Assembly: GCA_028277515.1 (NCBI GenBank)
Contig: JANQGC010000182.1
Coordinates: 1-6,806, forward strand
Direction: 5' to 3'
Length of the DNA stretch: 6,806 nucleotides
Source: Anaerolineae bacterium
Lineage (GTDB): Bacteria; Chloroflexota; Anaerolineae; Promineifilales; Promineifilaceae
The number at the start of each line of letters is the position of its first letter. Position 1 is the stretch's first letter. Of this stretch, positions 1-5,475 are shown in pieces. Under the pieces are notes generated by a model. That model did not search any database. It was not told the DNA's origin and was given only the letters and a program-made list of their open reading frames with translations. The position numbers and the translations under genes were made by a program.

Positions 1-755
1 CAGTAGCTGGTGTCGGTCCCTTGGGGGAAGGGATTTGCCGGGCCGTTGTTATCCTGGCTGCCGCAGTTGACGATGGTCGCTTCGGCCGTCAGTCCGTTAA
101 TGTAATTGCGCCAGGCCACAATTTCCGCTTTAAGTGCGGTAGGATTGAAGTTGCTAACCCCATTTCCAGTGCCCAGACTGACATTGTTGAAGGTGTTATC
201 TTCAATCCAGTCCGAATTGGAAGCACCATTATTACAATTACCCGGAGTACTGGCACATTGAATACCAACATCTGCGAACAGATCGACATTCGATACATCG
301 AAGTCACCATTATTTGCCGTTAAGGCGATGTTGCCGGAAAAATCAATCCCTTCAAATACGAGAGGGGCAATAGGATTGTTTGTGCCGGGACTGGGTTCGA
401 CCAGGCGGTCGACAACGCCCACGGTGTCATTGGGATGATCGGGATCGATGTTGGTCCAGCCGAGATTGCCGATGATGGTGCTTTCTAAACTGAGGCCGCC
501 GGTGTATTCGAATACTGTTTGTGATGGGCTGCCTACGCTTGAGGTGGAAACAACCTCCTGATTGGCTCCTTCTTCCGCATTTTGAATATTGACGGTATCG
601 CTGCTGCCAAGTCCCATGCCGACAATAAGATATTTTCTTAATTCGGTTGTTGCCGGCAGGCCCGATTGAGCGCCGGCCTGGGGCAGAGACAGGAACAGTA
701 ACATGAGGGCAAAAAAACCACCAAGAAAGGCCAAACGGCCATGTTTAAACTTCAT
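1..755 (-). CDS. Secreted protein of unknown function, possibly adhesin-like (5' part only)
   Basis: The ATG at 755-753 is preceded by a perfect GGAGGT five bases upstream, and 251 codons stay open to the left edge, so the C-terminus is missing. Residues 1-29 are a Sec signal peptide: basic start (MKFKHGR), a hydrophobic core at 8-24, and an AGA cleavage site before Q30. The mature part is rich in Asn, Gly, Ser and Thr, low in Lys, and has Cys at 167, 174 and 231. Alternating stretches such as IALTANNGDFDVSNVDLFAD suggest beta-strand repeats. The section around AEIVAWRNYINGL (about 210-222) recalls secreted choice-of-anchor type surface proteins, but this is recall and not a demonstrated homology. 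An anchor or sorting signal, if any, would lie beyond the window. It is transcribed away from the 600-base intergenic region and appears to be the first gene of its unit. Exported location is likely; the function is unknown. Confidence 0.85.
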   Translation of the reverse strand, partial: MKFKHGRLAFLGGFFALMLLFLSLPQAGAQSGLPATTELRKYLIVGMGLGSSDTVNIQNAEEGANQEVVSTSSVGSPSQTVFEYTGGLSLESTIIGNLGWTNIDPDHPNDTVGVVDRLVEPSPGTNNPIAPLVFEGIDFSGNIALTANNGDFDVSNVDLFADVGIQCASTPGNCNNGASNSDWIEDNTFNNVSLGTGNGVSNFNPTALKAEIVAWRNYINGLTAEATIVNCGSQDNNGPANPFPQGTDTSY

Positions 756-760
756 TTAGG

Positions 761-766
761 ACCTCC
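761..766 (-). promoter_or_regulatory. Strong ribosome binding site fixing the start at 755
   Basis: On the minus strand GGAGGT lies five bases before the ATG at 755, an ideal Shine-Dalgarno match and spacing. It decides the start of the partial secreted-protein gene. Confidence 0.85.
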
Positions 767-858
767 AATCCGGGTTATTATTGGATACATTGCAGGGCTA
801 GGATGATTGGTGGAGATTATCATCGCGTTGATTTATAGTGAAAATCCCAGCAGAGTGG

Positions 859-888
859 TTGACACGGCCCCCTACCTGCGATTACATT
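859..888 (+). promoter_or_regulatory. Candidate sigma-70 promoter facing the 935-966 hairpin
   Basis: A perfect TTGACA (859-864) is followed after 18 bases by TACATT (883-888), a 4/6 match to the -10 consensus. A transcript would start near 895 and run through the hairpin at 935-966, with a run of T at about 986-991 further on. No gene lies directly downstream, so this may be chance or may serve a small RNA. Confidence 0.25.
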
Positions 889-934
889 GTAGGAATAGAA
901 GCAGTGGATCGGAACTGATCGCGCTTTTATGATT

Positions 935-966
935 CGAAAGCATATGGTGCCGGCCATATGCTTTCG
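935..966. repeat. Perfect 13-bp inverted repeat (stable hairpin)
   Basis: The left arm CGAAAGCATATGG (935-947) and right arm CCATATGCTTTCG (954-966) pair perfectly around a 6-base loop TGCCGG. No T-run directly follows on either strand, so it is not a textbook terminator. It lies about 180 bases upstream of the secreted-protein start and about 390 bases upstream of the acidic-protein start. It could be an RNA hairpin, a protein-binding palindrome or a mobile palindrome. Confidence 0.8.
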
Positions 967-1237
967 CCATGATCTCATGCTATAAAATTTTTTACTAAAC
1001 ACAAAGTGACGTAAATTCTCCAAAAACAACTTTACATTGCCAATTATACGTGAAATTCTTGCGATAAATATTACGGTTTGGTTCGGATTTGGTTATAAAA
1101 AGTTCGGAAAAATGGGTTATTGAAGAGTTATCAGTTTTGTTGCTGAATTGTGATGGTCTGGGTTAAGATTGAGTGATCAGGTAGCGGGCAAAATAAAGAA
1201 TTTGACAACTTTTCACTTGATTGGTTTGTCCTTTAAC

Positions 1238-1299
1238 AAATGCCAGGCACTTTTTAAGCAATGCTGCCTCAAGAAAATGAGTTGAAGTGCCTGGCATTT
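1238..1299. repeat. REP-like palindromic element with 15-bp perfect arms
   Basis: The arms AAATGCCAGGCACTT (1238-1252) and AAGTGCCTGGCATTT (1285-1299) are perfect reverse complements around a 32-base loop. The loop holds a smaller stem, CTCA-AGAAAA-TGAG (1268-1281). The TGCCAGGCAC core resembles palindromes known from REP elements mobilised by RAYT-type transposases in several phyla; that link is from general knowledge and no transposase is present here. The right arm runs into a T-rich tail (about 1296-1301), so on the plus strand it could also act as a terminator or attenuator upstream of the acidic-protein gene. Confidence 0.75.
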
Positions 1300-1355
1300 T
1301 TCTTACGCAGTGAATCCGAGATTTCAAATGGTAGTTTTAATATTCAAAGGAGTTT

Positions 1356-2177
1356 ATGATGAGTGACGAAGTTAGCACAGAAGTGGAAAAAGGATTAGCC
1401 GAGGCCAGCGATGAGGCAGCATTGGAAGGTGCTGTGAATGTCGTAGAGGGGCTGGAAGCGATCAGCCTGGCTGATGATGTGAATGAAGTGAGCCGCCAGG
1501 AGCTGGCTGAAGGAGCCAGTGATATTACTCAAGGGGTAGATAAGATGGCTGTCGCCGACCGGGCCGCAGCTTTGAGTGAAGTGGTGGGTGCGGCCGGTGT
1601 GATCGATTTAGCCGAAGGGGCAGAGTTATTGGCCACGTCTGAGGAAATTGCCGTGCAAAGCGCCATCGTCGCTGCTATGGGTGAGGAAGATTTATCCGTT
1701 GGTATGGAGATTGCAGCGATTGCCGGCCAGCTTTGGGCGGTGAGCAGCGTCACCGATATGATGGATATGCCCGTGCTCTCTTCCTTTTTGGCGCAAAAGA
1801 ACGAAGAACTGCACAATATTGCTGTCGACGCCATGTTGCGGTCAACGGCAACACGTGTTTTGTCAGCAGCGATGGAGGCCTCAGGGGCTGAGGTGGCCGA
1901 TTTGGGAGCTAACGAAATGGAAGAAGGGCTGACGCGAATGATGGCGGCGGAAGGATTGGCTGTACGCAGTGAACAGTTGGCCGAGGAAGGGGCCGAGCAG
2001 ATGGTCGCCGGGATGAACGAAATTGATGAAGCGGAAATTCTTAGCCAGGCTTCAAAGGATCTGGCGGCAGAGGGGATCGCGGAAGTGGCTGCCGGCGCGG
2101 CCGAATTAGGCGCGGCCGATGTGCTGGGAGTGATGGCTGAGGAGATGGAAGACGAAGGAGAGGAGTCAGAGGGGTAA
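1356..2177 (+). CDS. Unrecognised highly acidic, alanine-rich helical protein
   Basis: I do not recognise a named family. The 273-residue product has about 61 Asp/Glu against about 10 Lys/Arg, about 55 Ala, no Cys, one Trp (127) and one Pro (139), which predicts an almost fully helical, strongly negative, soluble protein. There is no signal peptide and no clear membrane span. An ungapped alignment of residues 52-93 with 201-242 (both starting EGA, sharing G-I/V...A-x-G-A) suggests an internal duplication flanking a less charged central segment (about 101-175, including MDMPVLSSFLAQKNEELHN). The extreme C-terminus is almost all acidic. AAAGGAG at 1346-1352 is 3 bases from the ATG at 1356 but 6 from the ATG at 1359, so translation may really begin at the second Met. 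It is a single-gene unit ended by a terminator. Coiled-coil scaffold or stress-type roles are conceivable but unsupported. Confidence 0.85.
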   Translation: MMSDEVSTEVEKGLAEASDEAALEGAVNVVEGLEAISLADDVNEVSRQELAEGASDITQGVDKMAVADRAAALSEVVGAAGVIDLAEGAELLATSEEIAVQSAIVAAMGEEDLSVGMEIAAIAGQLWAVSSVTDMMDMPVLSSFLAQKNEELHNIAVDAMLRSTATRVLSAAMEASGAEVADLGANEMEEGLTRMMAAEGLAVRSEQLAEEGAEQMVAGMNEIDEAEILSQASKDLAAEGIAEVAAGAAELGAADVLGVMAEEMEDEGEESEG

Positions 2178-2208
2178 GAAAACGCCACTCTCATTGATTT
2201 ATTTGTTG

Positions 2209-2238
2209 AGACCGGTTTATTTATAGCCGGTCTTTTTT
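2209..2238 (+). terminator. Rho-independent terminator of the acidic-protein gene
   Basis: AGACCGG (2209-2215) pairs with CCGGTCT (2227-2233) around an 11-base loop and continues into six T (2233-2238). It begins 31 bases after the stop codon at 2175-2177, so the acidic-protein gene ends as its own transcript. Confidence 0.88.
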
Positions 2239-2309
2239 GTTCATTTGCTGAAAATTTGATTGCCTATTTATGAACAATATTGATCCAATAATGGATGCTA
2301 AATTGTTGA

Positions 2310-2326
2310 ATCGTTAATGAAACGAT
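2310..2326. other. Small inverted repeat downstream of the DUF2442 gene
   Basis: ATCGTT (2310-2315) and AACGAT (2321-2326) form a 6-bp stem with a 5-base loop about 32 bases beyond the DUF2442 stop codon on the minus strand. The following minus-strand sequence has only a short T-run, so it is at best a weak terminator. Confidence 0.3.
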
Positions 2327-2357
2327 CAGCATATTTGTAATCAATAACCGAAATTAT

Positions 2358-2618
2358 TTATATTGATCCTTCATATAGGCCAGCAATTGGAAAGCATAAA
2401 TCATAATCATTCCACATTAAGTCTCCATGCTTTACATTAAAATTCCTAAATAAGTCTGGGTCTAAATATCGTCTTATCCAGGGATTTGTTGATTTTTGAA
2501 GAAAAGGTTCGAAATCAACTATCCTCTTTTTGCCATTATTAAATTGCAAAGATATTTGATAATTTTCTAGATATTTCGCAGAAATTATTTCGATTATCTC
2601 GTTATCGGCGATAGTCAT
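2358..2618 (-). CDS. DUF2442 domain protein
   Basis: From the preferred ATG at 2618 the product has 86 residues, the usual size of DUF2442 proteins. The sequence fits the family throughout: IISAKYLENYQISLQFNNGK near the start, VDFEPFL in the middle, and the typical end LDPDLFRNF...GDLMWNDYDLCFPIAGLYEG. DUF2442 proteins are small, soluble, of unsettled function, and are commonly encoded just after a DUF4160 gene in toxin-antitoxin-like pairs (family knowledge). An ATG at 2681 would add 21 residues, but they come from the frame overlapping the upstream remnant and do not look like the family. AGAGGA at 2628-2623, four bases before 2618, and the ATGA overlap with the upstream frame favour 2618. 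The gene sits in an AT-rich island unlike its neighbours, suggesting acquisition. With no intact partner it may be an orphan antitoxin-like gene. Confidence 0.8.
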   Translation of the reverse strand: MTIADNEIIEIISAKYLENYQISLQFNNGKKRIVDFEPFLQKSTNPWIRRYLDPDLFRNFNVKHGDLMWNDYDLCFPIAGLYEGSI

Positions 2619-2731
2619 CGAATCCTCTGAGTTATCTTTTTTGCTTTTACTTGCTTGTGTAGAATGAAGTAATCTATCCATTTCTGAACTATTTCCTCGG
2701 CATAATCTAATAGTTCGATGAATCGATACAA
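2615..2731 (-). pseudogene. C-terminal remnant of a DUF4160-like partner gene
   Basis: In the minus frame that stops with TGA at 2617-2615, 38 codons are open after a TAA at 2734-2732. The peptide contains LLDYAEEIVQKWIDYFILHK, followed by a basic tail ending ITQRIR. It reads like a natural helical C-terminus, and its stop overlaps the DUF2442 start as ATGA, the usual sign of translational coupling. DUF4160 genes normally hold this position before DUF2442 genes and end with a helix containing a KW...F pattern. I infer that this is the tail of a DUF4160 gene whose main domain has been deleted; the place where it should be is occupied by the start of the glycosyltransferase gene on the other strand. 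The DUF4160 identity rests on recall and context, not on a search. Confidence 0.5.
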
Positions 2732-2759
2732 TTATAGCAAAAAATAAAATGGATTTGAA
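2731..2759 (-). promoter_or_regulatory. Extended -10 promoter for the DUF2442 unit
   Basis: On the minus strand TTCAAA (2759-2754, 4/6 match) is followed after exactly 17 bases by TATAAT (2736-2731, perfect), with TGC directly before it giving an extended -10. The predicted start near 2724 leaves a leader of about 105 bases that contains the DUF4160-like remnant. The -35 lies within the first codons of the glycosyltransferase gene on the opposite strand. Confidence 0.6.
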
Positions 2760-4167
2760 GCAAGCATCGGTCGTAAAATTCTATTTGTTTTTTATTCTAT
2801 ACTTCATAGGATTTGCCGGGTTGTTGGGCACGGATTGGCTGGCCGGCACATTGCGTGATGGGTATACGCCGGTTACTGTTGCCTGGTATCTTTTGACGTT
2901 TGCAGCTTTTATAGGGCTGCTACTTTGGGTTGAAAAAAACGATATTTCTAAGCGATGGCTGTGGGGTGGCGCTGTTTTATGGCGGGTGATGCTGCTATTC
3001 ACAACGCCCACGCTTTCCGATGATGTGTATCGCATGTTGTGGGATGGTTATGTGGCTAACCAAGGGGTCAGTCCTTATGCATATGCGATTGATTCACCGG
3101 CGTTGGATTATTTGGAGGTGCCGGTGCGTGGTTTGGCCAACAATGCCTGGATGGCCAGTCCTTACTTGCCGGCGGCGCAGGCCGTTTTTTACGGAGTGAC
3201 GGCCGTTTCTCCCCTCCATCCTTTTTTCTTACAGGCGGTCATGGTGCTGTTTGATTTGGGCAGCGCCTGGATCATCAGTAAGCTGCTGCTGCTGGCCATC
3301 CTGCCGGCGCGGCGATTGATTTTATACCTTTGGAATCCGCTGGTCATTATAGAAGTGGCGCATGGTGCTCATGTGGACGCCTGGATGGTATTCCTTGCTC
3401 TCTTAGCCGTGTACTTCGCTTTCAAACAGCAAAAGGGAGAAGGTGACTGGTCCTGGAAAAATGCGCTGTCTCCATTTTTTCTGGCGCTGGGCACACTGAC
3501 CAAGCTGCTGCCGGGGCTGCTGCTGCCGGTCTTGTTCTGGCTGTGGCGTTGGCCGCAGCGCATTTTTTATGGGCTGGCCGCGCTGCTTATTTTGATTCCC
3601 TTTGGCCAGGGAGCCGGTTGGGGTTTGGGTCGTGAATTAGATGGAACGGGGTTGTTCGGAGCGCTGCGAATTTATGTGGATCAATGGAATTTTAACAGCG
3701 GTTTGTTCCATTGGCTGGAGGTGGGGTTGGGTAAGCTGGGGGTGAGTGATCCGGTCGTTGTAGCCAGGTCTATTGTTTTTGTTTTATTGTTGGCGGTGGG
3801 GACGGTCGTGTTTTTCGTTGCCCGCCATCAGAGGCAACCGCGCAGCCTGCTGAGATTGATGAGTGTGCCCTTGATGGCTTATGTTTTATTAACGCCTACT
3901 TTCCATCCCTGGTACTTGCTCATCCTGATCGCATTTTTACCCTTTTTGCCGCCAGGTCCGGATGAAAAACCCTGGCGCTGGTGGTTGGCCGCACCCTGGC
4001 TATATTTAAGTGGTGCATTAATTTTTTCCTATTTGACTTATCTGGACCCGTTGGATTTTGGGGAATTGGAATGGGTGCGCAACTTGGAGTGGATACCGGT
4101 TATTGGGTTGTTGTTAGTAGGGGGAGTTATTTGTTTTAAGGCTAAAGAGGGAGATAGTAAACAGTAA
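2749..4167 (+). CDS. GT-C family membrane glycosyltransferase (GT87/MptB-like mannosyltransferase)
   Basis: The 472-residue product is polytopic, with about ten or more hydrophobic spans. It carries GT-C hallmarks: TPTLSDDVYRMLWDGYVANQ at about 86-105, where the D91-D92 pair in the first outer loop is the expected catalytic/metal region; LWNPLVIIEVAHGAHVD (194-210); GTLTKLLPGLLLP (248-260); and TPTFHPWYL (382-390). These match the DUF2029/GT87 and alpha-1,6-mannopyranosyltransferase (MptA/B) group, which transfer sugars from polyprenyl-phosphate donors on the outer face of the membrane. The acceptor here is unknown. The ATG at 2749 has no Shine-Dalgarno; the leader is A-rich, and TACAAT at 2727-2732 with no good -35 hints at a very short leader. 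The last codons and stop lie inside a 7-base repeat array (4155-4217), so the extreme C-terminus (SKQ) may be repeat-derived. It is convergent with the next gene. Confidence 0.85.
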   Translation: MDLKQASVVKFYLFFILYFIGFAGLLGTDWLAGTLRDGYTPVTVAWYLLTFAAFIGLLLWVEKNDISKRWLWGGAVLWRVMLLFTTPTLSDDVYRMLWDGYVANQGVSPYAYAIDSPALDYLEVPVRGLANNAWMASPYLPAAQAVFYGVTAVSPLHPFFLQAVMVLFDLGSAWIISKLLLLAILPARRLILYLWNPLVIIEVAHGAHVDAWMVFLALLAVYFAFKQQKGEGDWSWKNALSPFFLALGTLTKLLPGLLLPVLFWLWRWPQRIFYGLAALLILIPFGQGAGWGLGRELDGTGLFGALRIYVDQWNFNSGLFHWLEVGLGKLGVSDPVVVARSIVFVLLLAVGTVVFFVARHQRQPRSLLRLMSVPLMAYVLLTPTFHPWYLLILIAFLPFLPPGPDEKPWRWWLAAPWLYLSGALIFSYLTYLDPLDFGELEWVRNLEWIPVIGLLLVGGVICFKAKEGDSKQ

Positions 4168-4217
4168 TCAGTGAGCAGTGAGCAGTGATTACTGAAAACT
4201 GATGACTGCTCACTGAT
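4155..4217. repeat. Nine-unit 7-base repeat array forming an inverted repeat
   Basis: Read in sevens from 4155 the units are TAGTAAA, CAGTAAT, CAGTGAG, CAGTGAG, CAGTGAT, TACTGAA, AACTGAT, GACTGCT, CACTGAT. The outer parts form a perfect 13-bp inverted repeat, ATCAGTGAGCAGT (4167-4179) with ACTGCTCACTGAT (4205-4217). The plus-strand glycosyltransferase stop (TAA 4165-4167) and the minus-strand lipoprotein stop (TGA 4212-4210) both fall inside it. Such CAGTGA-rich arrays occur as dispersed intergenic repeats in some bacteria (general knowledge). There is no T-run, so it is not a standard terminator, though its hairpin may protect or end both convergent transcripts. Confidence 0.8.
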
Positions 4218-5364
4218 CCTTTGAATTAAGGCATTGAGAAGGGATTGTGTAATGATCATCAGAGATGGTGCCGCCACAGGCAAGGATGGCCTTTTCGGCC
4301 AGGGCCTGGGTACGGCGGGCGATGTTGCTCACGGTGTCGTATTGGGGCATGTCGCCGGTGATGTCCTGGTTGAAATAGATATCGGTGGATGATTGTACTT
4401 CCAGCGGCAGGCCTTGAAAACCATGTATGATACCCAGGAGACCGGCGCTGGTGGCCATATTGTTATCGGCGTCCCAACCAGCCTGGGAGGCGATGAGCAT
4501 GGTCCGCTCAAAATCGCCCTGGCCGTAGAGGAGAGCCATGATCGTGGCTGCAAAGTTGACTTTTGAAGCCCACCACATGGGATCATCATCGTATGCCTCA
4601 CGGATTTTCTGTCGCGTTTTGCGCCAATCGGCCGGATATTGATCGTGCCAGGATTGCACATTGTTGACTATTTCAACGATTGGCTGTGATTGCTCAAAAT
4701 CGGCGTTAGTTGCCTGGATGAGCGTGGGGATGTCCGACTCAAAGAATGCGCGGGCGTATAGGGCAGCGTAATAGGCGCTGGCATCAACGGCCAACCCGCT
4801 GTTGGTGACCCGCGCGAAATAGCGGGCGCGCCGTGCCGCTTCCCCAGGAAGGCCGGGTGCGAGAAGTCCGAACAGCTCCGTTTGCAGTTGGGCGCCAATG
4901 GACCACACACCTTCAGGATTAAGCTGGGGATCGCTGGTGGCCGGGGGGATTATTCCTTCGTCCATAAGCTGGCGGGCGCGTAGGGCGGAAACCCAGATAT
5001 CATTATTCAGGTGGTCGATCCATTCGTCACGTATTTGTTCATATGTAGGTTCCAGGCCGTAGGTTTCCAGGATGTGCAGATCGACCCATTCCACATGGGT
5101 GTCGTCATCGGTGGACCATTCATCCAGCAGCAGGAGATCAAGGGTTTCGGCCGTTCCCGGTTGCTCCAGATAGACGCCTTGCAAGTCAAGGCCGGTGTGA
5201 TTGGCGACCATTGTCGCCTGCCAGGCACCATGAACTTTATTATAAACCTCCTCCTCACTGATGATTTTTTCCTGTGGTGGCTTGCTTCCAACGGGTATTG
5301 TACAGGCGGAAAGGAAGAAAGGGGCAGATAATATGAATAAAAGTACCTTCCAATTAAGGTTCAT
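4210..5364 (-). CDS. ADP-ribosylglycohydrolase family lipoprotein
   Basis: The 384-residue product begins with a lipoprotein signal: hydrophobic stretch 6-18 and lipobox LSAC with the lipidated Cys at 21, so it should be membrane-anchored outside the cytoplasm. The rest matches the ADP-ribosylglycohydrolase (DraG-type) fold: HGAWQATMVANHTG (45-58) at the start of the domain, a TDDDT metal-site motif (85-89), SIGAQLQTELFGLLAPGLP (155-173), TNSGLAVDASAYYAALYARAFF (187-208), and the second metal/ADP-ribose site GWDADNN (296-302) followed by a small-residue helix to HG. These enzymes remove ADP-ribose from proteins or small molecules using two metal ions. Key Asp residues are kept, but the first motif reads TDDDT and E163 replaces an Asp often seen, so substrate and activity are uncertain. 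The ATG at 5364 has only a weak ribosome binding site but gives a perfect signal peptide. The stop codon lies within the 7-base array. Confidence 0.87.
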   Translation of the reverse strand: MNLNWKVLLFILSAPFFLSACTIPVGSKPPQEKIISEEEVYNKVHGAWQATMVANHTGLDLQGVYLEQPGTAETLDLLLLDEWSTDDDTHVEWVDLHILETYGLEPTYEQIRDEWIDHLNNDIWVSALRARQLMDEGIIPPATSDPQLNPEGVWSIGAQLQTELFGLLAPGLPGEAARRARYFARVTNSGLAVDASAYYAALYARAFFESDIPTLIQATNADFEQSQPIVEIVNNVQSWHDQYPADWRKTRQKIREAYDDDPMWWASKVNFAATIMALLYGQGDFERTMLIASQAGWDADNNMATSAGLLGIIHGFQGLPLEVQSSTDIYFNQDITGDMPQYDTVSNIARRTQALAEKAILACGGTISDDHYTIPSQCLNSKDQ

Positions 5365-5475
5365 CTTACAGGAGCATTACAGGAATAGGGGACTAAACAA
5401 GTTTGGTAGTATAAATTACAATGGAATGATGTTTTTGCCGCTACCCTTCGGCAAGCAGTCAGGAGAATGCGAATA
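5365..5475. promoter_or_regulatory. Divergent promoter region with a hairpin before the YeeE start
   Basis: This short gap separates two divergent genes and should hold both promoters. On the plus strand TAAACA (5394-5399, 4/6) and TACAAT (5417-5422, 5/6) are 17 bases apart. On the minus strand TATACT (5413-5408, 5/6) lacks a good -35. The two -10 candidates nearly touch, so the genes could share control. A 6-bp hairpin, TTGCCG (5435-5440) with CGGCAA (5449-5454), sits just before AGGAG at 5461-5465. Confidence 0.35.

Larger units (their letters stand above)
756..1355. other. 600-base gene-free region between divergent genes
   Basis: No convincing gene is seen. The only open frame of note (minus, 820-1029, 69 codons) lacks a good ribosome binding site and has an unnatural composition. 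The stretch carries the leader of the leftward secreted-protein gene, a promoter-like TTGACA/TACATT pair at 859-888, a perfect 13-bp hairpin at 935-966, short TTTGGTT and GTTCGGA direct repeats at 1076-1120, and a REP-like palindrome at 1238-1299. It ends in the leader of the acidic-protein gene. The middle part (about 980-1240) is AT-rich. Confidence 0.7.

Noticed and set aside
21..323. 100-codon plus-strand open frame
   Set aside because: It is opposite the secreted-protein gene, which has a signal peptide and a perfect Shine-Dalgarno sequence.
820..1029. 69-codon minus-strand open frame in the intergenic region
   Set aside because: No ribosome binding site, mixed Trp/His/Cys-rich composition, and it spans the perfect hairpin at 935-966.
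1202..1230. TTGACA at 1202-1207 as promoter of the acidic-protein gene
   Set aside because: At 16-19 bases spacing no acceptable -10 follows (TTTGTC at best), and the REP-like palindrome lies between it and the gene.
1529..2194. Long minus-strand open frame (221 codons) opposite the acidic-protein gene
   Set aside because: Its Ser/Ala/Ile-rich composition is the antisense image of Ala/Glu/Asp codons; it has no ribosome binding site, and the plus-strand gene has a proper start and terminator.
2277..2369. 10-base direct repeat ATATTGATCC at 2277-2286 and 2360-2369, as possible target-site duplication
   Set aside because: One copy is the end of the DUF2442 coding sequence, the interval contains no element-like content, and a 10-base match in AT-rich DNA is weak evidence.
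2619..2681. N-terminal extension of DUF2442 from the ATG at 2681
   Set aside because: The 21 added residues are low-complexity and polar, unlike the family. The overlapping frame is the more protein-like one, and a good ribosome binding site precedes 2618.
5219..5228. TGCCAGGCAC, identical to the core of the REP-like palindrome at 1238-1299
   Set aside because: It lies within the conserved GAWQAT codons of the ADP-ribosylglycohydrolase gene and has no matching second arm, so it is a coding coincidence.
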